DNA from: Promicromonospora citrea
GTDB lineage: Bacteria > Actinomycetota > Actinomycetes > Actinomycetales > Cellulomonadaceae
Length of the DNA: 64,000 nt
Reading direction: 5' to 3'
Assembly: GCF_013004695.1 (NCBI RefSeq)
Contig: NZ_JABEMG010000007.1
Location: forward strand, 1 to 64,000
The notes below the pieces were generated by a model. That model did not search any database. It worked only from the letters and a program-made list of their open reading frames with translations, and was not told the origin of the DNA. Shown piece by piece: positions 44,046 to 52,383 of this stretch. How positions within the stretch are numbered: position 1 is the stretch's first letter; the number at the start of each line of letters is the position of its first letter. The position numbers were made by a program, and so were the translations under genes.

Positions 44046-44524
44046 CAGTCGAGGCCCAGCGCCCTGCGCACGCGGGCGACGTGGCCGGTGGCCCGGACGT
44101 TGTAGAACGCCTCGGCGACCGTGAGGTCGGGGTCGACCACGACCGTGGAGCGGACGACGCCCACGTAGGTCTTGCCGTAGTTCTGCTTCTCGCCCCACGC
44201 GCCGTACGCCTCGAGGGTGGCGTGGTCCTCGTCCGAGGCGAGCGCGAAGGTGAGCGACTCGTCCGCCGCGAACTTCTCGAGCTTCTTCACCGGGTCGGGG
44301 GAGATGCCGACCACCGCGTACCCGGCCGCCTGCAGGGACGCCTCGGAGTCGCGGAAGTCGCAGGCCTCCTTGGTGCAGCCCGGCGTCGCCGCGGCGGGGT
44401 AGAAGTAGACGATGACGCCCTTGTCGGTGCTCGCCGCCAGGTCGGTCAGGCGGACGGTCGCGCCGTCGGCGGTCGGGAGGGTGAAGTCGGGAGCCTTGTC
44501 CCCGGGCTCGAGGCGAGTGGTCAT
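44045..44524 (-). CDS. bcp: Thioredoxin-dependent peroxiredoxin (Bcp type)
   Basis: 159 residues. Peroxidatic Cys50 and resolving Cys55 in the Bcp motif TPGCTKEACDFRD; also PDFTLPTADG near the N-terminus and GISPDPVKKLEKF. Reduces hydrogen peroxide and organic peroxides using thioredoxin. TACGGT (complement of 44532-44537) lies seven bases before the ATG. Divergent from the GroES-like gene with only 55 bp between starts, so their -10 elements are about 30 bp apart. Confidence 0.94.
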   Translation of the reverse strand: MTTRLEPGDKAPDFTLPTADGATVRLTDLAASTDKGVIVYFYPAAATPGCTKEACDFRDSEASLQAAGYAVVGISPDPVKKLEKFAADESLTFALASDEDHATLEAYGAWGEKQNYGKTYVGVVRSTVVVDPDLTVAEAFYNVRATGHVARVRRALGLD

Positions 44525-44579
44525 AGCGGCAACCGTAGCGCGGTCACGGGAGCGCTTCGCGGTCGCGTAGCGTTGTCCC

Positions 44580-44945
44580 GTGAGTACTTCCGCGACGCCT
44601 GACGCCGGACCTGCCGCCGTGACGACGCCCGGCACCCTCCCGATCCGCATGCTCCACGACCGGCTGCTCGTCGAGCCCGAGCACGACGCCGCGGAGCGCC
44701 AGTCGACGGCGGGGCTGGTCATCCCGGCGACCGCCGTCGGGCCCAAGCGGCTCGCGTGGGCGACGGTCGTGGCCAAGGGCGAGCACGTCCGTCAGGTCGC
44801 GGTCGGCGACCGTGTGCTGTTTGACCCCGAGGACCGCGCCGAGGTGGACCTGGGCGGCAAGGACTACGTGCTGCTCCGCGAGCGCGACGTGCACGGCGTG
44901 GCCGAGAACGACGAGGCCGACGGCGCCGCGGGGCTCTACCTGTAG
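44580..44945 (+). CDS. GroES-like co-chaperonin domain protein
   Basis: 121 residues. After a 20-residue Ala/Pro/Thr extension comes a GroES-type beta-barrel: IRMLHDRLLVEPEHDAAERQSTAGLVIPATA, then GPKRLAWATVVAKGEHVRQVAVGDRVLFDPEDRAEVDLGGKDYVLLRERDVHGV. The mobile-loop region (QSTAGLVIP) resembles GroES, but no groEL is next to it and the C-terminus is different (ENDEADGAAGLYL). It may be a second, divergent co-chaperonin. GTG start is six bases after TAGCGT (44568-44573). Confidence 0.8.
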   Translation: MSTSATPDAGPAAVTTPGTLPIRMLHDRLLVEPEHDAAERQSTAGLVIPATAVGPKRLAWATVVAKGEHVRQVAVGDRVLFDPEDRAEVDLGGKDYVLLRERDVHGVAENDEADGAAGLYL

Positions 44946-45036
44946 GGCCCCGGCGCTGTCGCGCAGTTCACAGGCCGGCGCCGTCCGTTCGGTTACCGAT
45001 GACGGCGCTGGTCCTGGTAGTGTTTCTCCCCGTTGC

Positions 45037-45112
<76 letters not shown>

Positions 45113-45212
45113 GCACGACGGTTCCGAGGCCTCTCCCTGCGGTCCGTCGTGAGCGGAGAATCAGATGGCGCGCAGACCCTGCGACCCTGGTAATCTCTCC
45201 GTCGCAAGGCAG

Positions 45213-45285
<73 letters not shown>

Positions 45286-45289
45286 CAGC

Positions 45290-45327
45290 ACGACGAAGGC
45301 CCCCACCACGGTGGGGGCCTTCGTCGT
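45290..45327. terminator. Terminator after tRNA-Lys copy 2
   Basis: Perfect 17-bp arms ACGACGAAGGCCCCCAC (45290-45306) and complement (45311-45327), loop CACG, starting five bases after the tRNA. It also faces the end of the convergent gene at 45340 and can serve both. Confidence 0.85.
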
Positions 45328-45339
45328 TCCCGAGGTGCC

Positions 45340-45651
45340 TCAGCGCACCTGGACCGGGAACAGCTCCGTGCGCTCGACGACCCGGTCCCGCTCGGCCGCC
45401 AGCGCCGTGCGGCGGGGGTCGGCGAGGTAGCCGTCGAGGTCCCCGCTGCTCCCGAACCGGTAGAGCTGCACCTCGTGCGGATGTCCGTCGGCGCCGTCGG
45501 ACGCCGCGCGCTGCAGCACCTCGCCGCCGTGCTCGGCCACCAGGGCGAGCACCGTGTCCTCGTAGGCGGCCAGGCCTGCCTCCTGCCCGGGGCGGGCCCA
45601 CAGGAGGCAGCACAGCCGGATCTCGGTGGTGCCGGTCAGGTCGTCGCTCAT
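45340..45651 (-). CDS. Small dimeric alpha/beta-barrel protein (ABM/DUF1330-like)
   Basis: 103 residues. Pattern of a ferredoxin-like dimeric barrel: TEIRLCCLLWARPGQEAGLAAYEDTVLALVAEHGGEVLQRA, then HEVQLYRFGSSGDLDGYLADPRRTALAAERDRVVERTELFPV. Similar proteins include antibiotic-biosynthesis monooxygenase-like and DUF1330 families, many without known reactions. No membrane or signal segment. Start ATG has GAGGG four bases upstream. Divergent from the metallophosphoesterase gene. Confidence 0.7.
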   Translation of the reverse strand: MSDDLTGTTEIRLCCLLWARPGQEAGLAAYEDTVLALVAEHGGEVLQRAASDGADGHPHEVQLYRFGSSGDLDGYLADPRRTALAAERDRVVERTELFPVQVR

Positions 45652-45826
45652 CCCTCGACTAGGCGGCGCCCGCCTGGGCCGAGGATTCGTCCAGGTTCCA
45701 GACAGTTCGTCCGGCAGTTGCCTGACGCACCCGTGCCGTTCACCCGGCGGGTCCAGGTTGGCGTCCGGGCGTGCGCAGGGACGCCCGGACCCGAGACACG
45801 ACCCCAGGACACTCAGGAGGGCGGCC

Positions 45827-48800
45827 ATGCGGCCAGTCACCAGGAACCAGCCGAGCAGCACCCACAGACCCGGACGGCGGACCTCGCGCCAGGCGGGGCT
45901 CGTCGCGGCCGTCACCGCGGCCGCGCTGGCCGTGACGGGCTGGGCGGCGACCTCGTCGTCCGCTGCGCCCGCTGACGACGCCCACGACGCACGCCCGGCC
46001 GGCCGGCCGGCGCCGCACGAGCCCGGTCCGACGCCGGACGGTCCGCTGCTCACCCCTGGCGACGGTGCGTTCCTCGAGGGCTCCGTGGCCGTCGCGGCCG
46101 AGCCGGTGGCACCGGGCGACGACGTCGCGCGGCTCACGGTCGACGGCGCGCCCGTACCCGGTGCCACCGAGACCCTCGGGACGTCCGTGCTCGGCTTCCA
46201 GGTGGGCAGCAACTCGATCGAGGCGCGGTACGGCAGCACCGTCTCCGTGAACGGCGCCGCGCCGATCCCGCTGCCCGATGCCGTGAGCGAGCGCGTCGAG
46301 CTCGAGGTGCCGAACGAGCAGCTCCGCGCGGGCGAGAACACCGTCGAGGTGGTCGTCGGGGCCATCGAGACGAGCTGCGGCTCCAACCACGACGACTTCG
46401 TGCTGTCGGACTTCACGCTCGAACCCCTCGGCGAGATCGCCGACGGCGAGGAGAACGAGTACACCTACGCGTTCGGTGACGGCAGCTGCGGGTCCACCAC
46501 GAGCCTCCTGCTGCGCGCGGAGCTGACCTTCTTCGTCCAGGGCGACCCGCAGGGCACGACGGGGCTGCGCGCCGAGCTCGACACCACGACGCTGACCAAC
46601 GGCGCGCACACGCTCGAGGCGCGCACCGCCTCGGGCGACCGCACGCGGCACACGGTGCGCGTGAACAACGCACCGGCCGGCGCGCCGCGGCTCACGCCCG
46701 TCGACGGCACGCTGACCACGGGCGCGGTCGTCGTGACGGGGGCGCGGCCCGCGGACGGCGAGGGCGGCACGGCCGGGCTCGCCGTCGACGGCGAGCCGCT
46801 GGACGCGACCCAGACCCTCGGCACGGGCGACGCGACGTTCTCGTTCGACGTCGGGTCGAACTCCGTCGACGGCCGTGCGGCGAACCTGCTCGTGGTCAAC
46901 GGGATCGAGACGCCGCTCGGCGGCTCGTACGCGAGCGAGCGCGCCGACGTCGTCTTCCCCAACGAGTGGCTGCGGCCGGGGGAGAACACCGTCCGGGTCG
47001 TCACCGGCGCGTTCGCGGACGACTGCAACCGCGACGACTTCACGATCTCGGCCCTCGCGCTGGCCCCGGCAGCGGGCACGGCGGCCGGCCTCGACCTCGA
47101 GCCCACCTACCGCATGGGTGACGGCACCTGCGGCTCCAACGAGACGCTGCTGCGCGAGATCACGCTGACGTTCGACGTCGACGCGCCCGCGCGCGGCCTG
47201 CGCGCCGACCTCGACACGGCTGACCTGCGCGACGGCGAGCACGAGCTCACCGCGACGTCGACCACGGGCGAGACCGCCGCACGCACGCTGGTCACGGACA
47301 ACACGGGTCCCGCGCTCACGCGGGTCACGCCCGCCCGGGGCGCGCGGCTGACGGCCGCCGTGCCGCTCGACGTGGCGGTCGACGACGCGTCCGGCGTGGT
47401 CGAGGGCCCGGCCGTCACGCTCGACGGCGAGGAGGTCGCGCCCGGCGACCCGGTCGGGCCCGGCCTGTCCGCGGGCCGGCACACGATCGGGGTCACGGCG
47501 ACGGACGGCCTGGGCAACGCGGCGACCCACGAGGTCACCTTCGTCAGCGCCGGGATCCCGGACGTGCCCTCGGAGGTCGCGCCGGCGTCCGGGACCTCCG
47601 ACGTGGGCCGCACCGCGACCCTGCGCGCGAAGGTCACCGAGCCCGACGGCGGCCGCCTCACCGCGCGGTTCTCCGCCGCCGAGATCCTCACGCCGAAGCG
47701 CGCCTGGGAGGGTACGGCGACCGAGGTGCCGACCACGCTGGACCCGCGCGGGCAGCGGAAGATCGGCACGACGGCGCTCGCGCCCGGCGACGGCCGGTCG
47801 GAGGAGGCGCCGGCCTCGGCCGACGTGACCTACCAGCGGTTCGACGTGCCGGTGCACGGCACGGTCGACGCGCCGGTGCTGCGCTGGGAGGGCACGGCCG
47901 ACCCCGCCCGCCTGGTGACCCTGCGGGTCTGGAACCCGCGGACCGACGCGTGGGACGTCGTCGCGTCGGCGCGCGGCGCGGTCGACGGGCCGACCGTGCT
48001 CGAGGGCACCGTGGACCGCGGCCACGTGGACCGCGGCGCCGTCCACGCGATGGTGACGGGCGAGGACCCGTTCGCCGACGACCTCGCCGCCGGCGACGGC
48101 GACCGGTTCGAGGACCCGGAGGACTACGACTTCTCGATCGTCCACTACACCGACACGCAGTACCTGTCGGAGGGTGCGGTCGAGCAGGAGACGCCCGAGG
48201 AGCGCGCCGTGTGGGCGCAGGGCTACGAGGGCGTCATGAACTGGATCGTCGACAACGCCGACGAGCGGAAGATCGCCTACGTGGCGCACACCGGCGACAT
48301 CATCGAGAACAACATCCGGGCCTTCCCGCCCGAGATGGAGGACCAGGTCATCGGTGAGCTCGAGTTCGCCTCGCAGGCCCAGGGGCGCATCGACGCGGCG
48401 GGCATCCCGAACGGCGTCGTCGCGGGCAACCACGACAACCAGTCCGGCACCGACCCGACGCTCTACGACCGGTACTTCGGGCCCGACCGGTACGAGGCGC
48501 TGTCCGAGGGCTGGGAGGACGCCTCCTACGGCGGCGTCATGGAGCCCGGCTCGAACGAGAACCACTACGACCTGTTCTCGGCGGGCGGCCTCGACTTCGT
48601 GGTGGTCGGCCTCTCGTACGGCGTGACGCGGGACGAGGCCGAGTGGGCGGCGTCGATCTTCGAGCGGTACCCCGACCGCAACGGCATCCTGCTCACGCAC
48701 GACTACCTCGAGCCCTCGTCCTCGCCGGACGGGCGGGGGGCCGCCTTCGGCGGGTCGGACGGGCCGCTGCTGTACAACCTGCTCGTCAAGGACAACCCGA

Positions 48801-49360
48801 ACGTGTTCCTCGTGCTCGCGGGGCACCGGCACGGCGTGGGCACCAACGTGCGCCCGCCCGTCGTCGGCGACATCGGTGGCGGCGTGGTCGAGCTCCTGGC
48901 CGACTACCAGTTCTACACGGTGTCAGCGGGCCGGCTGGGCCTCGACCGGATCGGCGGCTACGACCCGGCCGACCAGCTCCAGTTCGGCGCGTCGTTCTTC
49001 CGGATGCTGCAGTTCGACGTCGACCGTGGCGAGATGTCGGTGGACACCTACTCGCCGCTCCTCGGTGAGTTCGGCGCCACCGAGTACGACACCGAGCACC
49101 GGTACGACGGCCGTGAGGACGACATGGTGCTGCCCGTCGACCTGACGTCGCGCACGACGTCGTTCACCACCGACGCCGTGGTGCTGTACGACCCGTCGCA
49201 CCAGATCGGCCAGGACGTCGTGGCCTCCGGCCGCACCGCGTCGGTCCGGTGGACGGGCCTGAAGCCGGGCCGCACCTACGCCTGGTTCGTCACGGCCCGC
49301 ACCTCCGGGGGCGGCACCGCGACGGCGCCCCCGGCGTACTTCACCACGGCGCGCCGGTGA
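45827..49360 (+). CDS. Large secreted multidomain metallophosphoesterase
   Basis: 1177 residues. Signal peptide to about residue 48. Two related ~130-residue domains follow (roughly 104-240 and 318-448), each with LGT..F.VGSNS, a VNG turn, a PNE.LR.GENTV strand and a conserved Cys pair. Ig-like strands come next, then a calcineurin-like phosphoesterase (about 767-1060): DTQ (in HYTDTQYL), GDIIENN, GNHDN, LTHDY and GHRHG. The end (about 1115-1177) resembles a fibronectin-type domain. It probably hydrolyses an extracellular phosphoester; the repeats may bind carbohydrate. AGGAGG (45815-45820) precedes the ATG. GTGA overlap with the next gene. Confidence 0.85.
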   Translation: MRPVTRNQPSSTHRPGRRTSRQAGLVAAVTAAALAVTGWAATSSSAAPADDAHDARPAGRPAPHEPGPTPDGPLLTPGDGAFLEGSVAVAAEPVAPGDDVARLTVDGAPVPGATETLGTSVLGFQVGSNSIEARYGSTVSVNGAAPIPLPDAVSERVELEVPNEQLRAGENTVEVVVGAIETSCGSNHDDFVLSDFTLEPLGEIADGEENEYTYAFGDGSCGSTTSLLLRAELTFFVQGDPQGTTGLRAELDTTTLTNGAHTLEARTASGDRTRHTVRVNNAPAGAPRLTPVDGTLTTGAVVVTGARPADGEGGTAGLAVDGEPLDATQTLGTGDATFSFDVGSNSVDGRAANLLVVNGIETPLGGSYASERADVVFPNEWLRPGENTVRVVTGAFADDCNRDDFTISALALAPAAGTAAGLDLEPTYRMGDGTCGSNETLLREITLTFDVDAPARGLRADLDTADLRDGEHELTATSTTGETAARTLVTDNTGPALTRVTPARGARLTAAVPLDVAVDDASGVVEGPAVTLDGEEVAPGDPVGPGLSAGRHTIGVTATDGLGNAATHEVTFVSAGIPDVPSEVAPASGTSDVGRTATLRAKVTEPDGGRLTARFSAAEILTPKRAWEGTATEVPTTLDPRGQRKIGTTALAPGDGRSEEAPASADVTYQRFDVPVHGTVDAPVLRWEGTADPARLVTLRVWNPRTDAWDVVASARGAVDGPTVLEGTVDRGHVDRGAVHAMVTGEDPFADDLAAGDGDRFEDPEDYDFSIVHYTDTQYLSEGAVEQETPEERAVWAQGYEGVMNWIVDNADERKIAYVAHTGDIIENNIRAFPPEMEDQVIGELEFASQAQGRIDAAGIPNGVVAGNHDNQSGTDPTLYDRYFGPDRYEALSEGWEDASYGGVMEPGSNENHYDLFSAGGLDFVVVGLSYGVTRDEAEWAASIFERYPDRNGILLTHDYLEPSSSPDGRGAAFGGSDGPLLYNLLVKDNPNVFLVLAGHRHGVGTNVRPPVVGDIGGGVVELLADYQFYTVSAGRLGLDRIGGYDPADQLQFGASFFRMLQFDVDRGEMSVDTYSPLLGEFGATEYDTEHRYDGREDDMVLPVDLTSRTTSFTTDAVVLYDPSHQIGQDVVASGRTASVRWTGLKPGRTYAWFVTARTSGGGTATAPPAYFTTARR

Positions 49361-50556
49361 GGATCCGGCACACCGTCGCCCTGGCGGGGCTGCTCGCGGT
49401 CGTGAGCAGCCCCGCCGGGGGCCTCGCCGCGTCCGCGCACGACGCGACGAGCGACGTGTACGCCCAGGTGCAGGCCGCGGCGCCCGGCTCGGCCGACGTG
49501 TCGGTCGTGCTGGACCTCGAGTACGACCTGCTCATGAAGTCCGCGTGGCTGCGTGCCGAGGCGTACGAGGCGACCGGCCGCGCGGCGCAGCTCGCCGAGC
49601 TCGACGAGCACGAGGCCGCCGTGGACGGCTACGTCACGGACCGGTTCGCCGTGACGTCCGACGGCGACCCCTGCACGCCGACGCTCGCCGCGGCCGACGT
49701 CGTCGAGCGCGGCGGGCGGGCGTACGCCTCGCTCGCGTACGCCTACGCGTGCGCGGGCGCACCGGACGGCGTGCACGAGGTGTCGAGCGCGCTGTTCCCC
49801 GACGCCGAGTCGTTCGTGCACTCGACCGAGACGATCGTGGAGTACGCCCTCGACGGCGAGGAGGGCTCGGCGGTGCTCACCGCGTCGTCGCCCACCCTGA
49901 CGACCGGGGAGCACCGGCTGCTGAAGCAGCTCGCGGAGTTCTTCGTGCTCGGCGGGGAGCACCTGCTGTTCGGGCTCGACCACGTGCTGTTCCTGCTCGC
50001 CCTGCTCGTCGGGGCACGCCGCCTGCGCGACGTCGTGTGGACGGCGACGGCGTTCGCCGTGGCGCACTCGATCACGTTCCTGCTGGCGGCGCTCGGCGTG
50101 GTCGAGGTGCCCGCGATCGTGGTGGAGCCGGTGATCGCCGCGTCGATCGCCGTCGTCGCCGGGGTGGACCTCGTGCTGCTCGCACGGGACGGGGCGGCGC
50201 TCCCGAGCGGGGTCCGCGACGCCCTCGCCTGGCGCGGGACGGTGCGGGACGAGCGGACGGCGTGGGACCGGTGGCGGCTGCCGCTCGTGTTCGTGTTCGG
50301 CCTCGTGCACGGCGTGGGGTTCGCCGGTGCGCTCGGGATCGACGCGGCGTGGTCGTGGTCGCTGCTGTGGTCGCTGCTCGCGTTCAACGTGGGCATCGAG
50401 GCGGTGCAGCTCGGCATCGTCGCGGTGGTGTTCCCGCTGCTGGTGCTGCTGCGCGCCCGCGCCCCGCGCACGGCCCGCTGGGCCCTGGGCGCCGGCTGCG
50501 CGGTGATCGCGGTGGTCGCACTGTGGTGGCTCCTGGAACGCACCGCCCTGGCGTGA
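49357..50556 (+). CDS. HupE/UreJ-like membrane protein with secreted N-terminal domain
   Basis: 399 residues from GTG 49357. Signal peptide (about 1-27), an extracytoplasmic domain of about 150 residues with two cysteines, then seven or so transmembrane helices starting with LKQLAEFFVLGGEHLLFGLDHVLFLLALLV. The GxEHxxxGxDHxxFL motif and a later FVFGLVHGVGFAGAL with buried histidines are the HupE/UreJ_2 signature, a family linked to nickel or other metal transport. It overlaps the metallophosphoesterase gene by 4 bp, so it may supply or handle the metal of that enzyme; this is inference. Confidence 0.82.
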   Translation: MRIRHTVALAGLLAVVSSPAGGLAASAHDATSDVYAQVQAAAPGSADVSVVLDLEYDLLMKSAWLRAEAYEATGRAAQLAELDEHEAAVDGYVTDRFAVTSDGDPCTPTLAAADVVERGGRAYASLAYAYACAGAPDGVHEVSSALFPDAESFVHSTETIVEYALDGEEGSAVLTASSPTLTTGEHRLLKQLAEFFVLGGEHLLFGLDHVLFLLALLVGARRLRDVVWTATAFAVAHSITFLLAALGVVEVPAIVVEPVIAASIAVVAGVDLVLLARDGAALPSGVRDALAWRGTVRDERTAWDRWRLPLVFVFGLVHGVGFAGALGIDAAWSWSLLWSLLAFNVGIEAVQLGIVAVVFPLLVLLRARAPRTARWALGAGCAVIAVVALWWLLERTALA

Positions 50557-50567
50557 GCCGCTCGCGG

Positions 50568-51575
50568 TCAGCGGGCCGGGTCGTGGGTGTCCCAGAAGGA
50601 CAGGAGCTCGGCGTCCAGGGCGGGGGCGACCTGCATGGGGAGCGAGTGCGTCGTGTCCGGCCAGATCTTCACCGTGGCGTCCGGGATCAGGCCCGCGCGC
50701 TCCGCCGCACCCTCGCCGCCGGCCAGCGACGAGTCGCTCGCGATCGCCACGTAGACGGGCATCGGCAGCGCGCGCAGCTCGTCGTCGGTGAGCTGGACGG
50801 GGTTGGGCAGCGAGCCCGAGCTGAAGTGCCGCGAGCCGGCGGCGATGAGGCGGGCCAGCGGGTCGTCGGGGTCCACCTCCTCGGCCTCGACGCCGCCGAT
50901 GCGGTGCAGCGCGGCCTCGCGCCACGCCTCGGGCACGAAGGGGAGCGAGGCCGGGATCGACACGAGGATCGTCGACAGCGGCATCATGCCGAGGGTGAGC
51001 ACCGGCTCCAGGAGCGTGAGGCTTGCGAGGCGCTCCGGGTACCGCACGGCGACCGCCGCGGCCAGCCCGCCGCCCTGGGAGTGGCCCACGAGGTGGGCCC
51101 GCTCGATGTCGAGCGCCGCCATGGCCTCGTCGACCCAGCGCGCCGAGTCGCCGACGCCGGCCAGCGGCAGGGTCTGCGTGGACAGCCCGGTGTCACCGAG
51201 GGTGTCGAAGGCGTACACCGTGCGGTGCCCGACGTAGTCCGGCAGGTTGTCGCCCCACATCGGCACCGACGCCGACCGGCCGGGCAGCAGGACGACGGGC
51301 GCGGCGTCGGGGTGCTCGTCGTCGACCCAGGCGTAGGCGCGGACGGTGCCGAACGTGGTCTCGAGGTCGTGCGTCGCCGTCGGCTCGGGCAGGCTCGCCA
51401 GCGCGGCCGCGTACGCCTCCTCGTACGCCGCTCGCCCCTCCGGGCTGCGGAAGTGGCCGACGCCCGGGCCGCTCGCGGCGAGGAGCAGCACGAGGCCGCT
51501 CGTCGAGAGGGTGGCGACGGTCGCGAGCAGGACGACGGGCCAGCGGCGGCGCGGGGCGTGGGGCTCGGTGCGCAT
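50568..51575 (-). CDS. Membrane-anchored alpha/beta hydrolase
   Basis: 335 residues. N-terminal anchor (about 12-34), then an alpha/beta hydrolase: oxyanion region VVLLPGRSASVPMW, nucleophile Ser166 in VGHSQGGG, and a C-terminal catalytic His in WPDTTHSLPM. Substrate unknown; esterase, lactonase or peptidase are possible. Start ATG has GAGGAG upstream on the minus strand. It is divergent from a TetR gene with a symmetric operator candidate between, so it is probably the regulated target. Confidence 0.88.
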   Translation of the reverse strand: MRTEPHAPRRRWPVVLLATVATLSTSGLVLLLAASGPGVGHFRSPEGRAAYEEAYAAALASLPEPTATHDLETTFGTVRAYAWVDDEHPDAAPVVLLPGRSASVPMWGDNLPDYVGHRTVYAFDTLGDTGLSTQTLPLAGVGDSARWVDEAMAALDIERAHLVGHSQGGGLAAAVAVRYPERLASLTLLEPVLTLGMMPLSTILVSIPASLPFVPEAWREAALHRIGGVEAEEVDPDDPLARLIAAGSRHFSSGSLPNPVQLTDDELRALPMPVYVAIASDSSLAGGEGAAERAGLIPDATVKIWPDTTHSLPMQVAPALDAELLSFWDTHDPAR

Positions 51576-51596
51576 GATGTCTCCTCGGGGCTTGTT

Positions 51597-51640
51597 GCAA
51601 TACGTTCGCATCGTAACAGATGGCGATGCGGGTGCATTGC
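51597..51640. promoter_or_regulatory. TetR operator candidate
   Basis: Imperfect inverted repeat: GCAATACGTTCGCATCG (51597-51613) and CGATGCGGGTGCATTGC (51624-51640), 13 of 17 positions symmetric, spacer 10 bp. It directly abuts the TAAACT -10 of the TetR gene (51641-51646) and lies in the hydrolase promoter area. Confidence 0.6.
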
Positions 51641-51652
51641 TAAACTCGACGC

Positions 51653-52252
51653 ATGCCGAGGATCGTCGACCACGCAGAACGCAGGGCCCAGATCGTCATG
51701 GCGCTGTGGATGGTGATCGCCGAGCGCGGCATCGAGGGTGTGAGCCTGCGCACCGTGGCCGCGGCGGCGGACGTGTCGATGGGGCGGATCCAGCACTACT
51801 TCGGCACCAAGGAGGCCCTCGTGCTGGCCGGGTGCACCGCGCTGATCGACTCCGCGTACGAGGGCTACCTCGGCACCACGGACGACCCGCCGCGGGAGCG
51901 GCTCCTGCACGTCGTGAGCCAGCAGATCCCGCGCGACGACGGGCAGCGCGCCGCCGTCAGCGTCTGGTACGCCTATGTCGCCCGGTCGATCAACGACGAC
52001 GCCGTCCGCCAGGTGCTCGCCGAGGCGCGGCGTGGTGCCGAGGAGGAGTGCGCGCGGCTCGTGCGGGAGGCGAGCGGGGTGGACGGCGCCGTGGCGCTGC
52101 AGCGGGCCCGTCGGCTGCTCGCGCTCGCCGACGGCCTGACGCTGCGCGCGCTCGTCGGCGATCTCGGCGCCACGGAGGCGGTCGCGATGCTGGAGACGGA
52201 GCTCGACACGATCTGCCCCACCACCCGGCGAGGTAGTCACGTGGCGAGGTAG
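51653..52252 (+). CDS. TetR-family transcriptional regulator
   Basis: 199 residues. N-terminal TetR helix-turn-helix: RRAQIVMALWMVIAERGIEGVSLRTVAAAADVSMGRIQHYFGTKEALVLAG. The ligand-binding half is helical with no recognisable specificity. TAAACT (51641-51646) lies six bases before the ATG. The last residues (RGSHVAR) are encoded by the first units of a 16-bp repeat array, and the stop TAG is inside the second unit, so the natural C-terminus may have been replaced by repeat DNA. Confidence 0.9.
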   Translation: MPRIVDHAERRAQIVMALWMVIAERGIEGVSLRTVAAAADVSMGRIQHYFGTKEALVLAGCTALIDSAYEGYLGTTDDPPRERLLHVVSQQIPRDDGQRAAVSVWYAYVARSINDDAVRQVLAEARRGAEEECARLVREASGVDGAVALQRARRLLALADGLTLRALVGDLGATEAVAMLETELDTICPTTRRGSHVAR

Positions 52253-52369
52253 TCGTCCAGCGAGGTAGTCACGTGGCGAGGTAGTCATCCAGCGAGGTAG
52301 CCACGAGTGCTCTTGCCGAGTGACTACTTCGCCACGTGACTACCTCGCCACGTGACTACCTCGGCACCT
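52228..52369. repeat. 16-bp direct/inverted repeat array
   Basis: Five head-to-tail 16-bp units start at 52228, 52244, 52260, 52276 and 52292, each beginning GCGAGGTAGTC (last one GCGAGGTAGCC) and ending alternately in ACGTG, GTCCA, ACGTG, ATCCA, ACGAG. After a 14-bp centre (52308-52321) three inverted units start at 52322, 52338 and 52354 (GACTAC-YTCG-S plus CACGT/CACCT). The array overlaps the end of the TetR gene and stops three bases before the trmB -10 element. RNA from either strand could form a long hairpin. Not CRISPR: units abut with only five variable bases. Confidence 0.9.
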
Positions 52370-52383
52370 CGTACCATCGGGCT

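Noticed and set aside
45740-48832. Minus-strand open frame of about 1030 codons opposite the metallophosphoesterase
   Set aside because: Same GC artefact; composition is Arg/Val/Gly/His-biased and no family is recognisable, while the plus-strand protein has signal peptide and metal motifs.
52228-52369. CRISPR array
   Set aside because: Units abut with a constant 16-bp period, spacers would be 5 bp and repeat themselves, the orientation inverts midway, and there are no cas genes.
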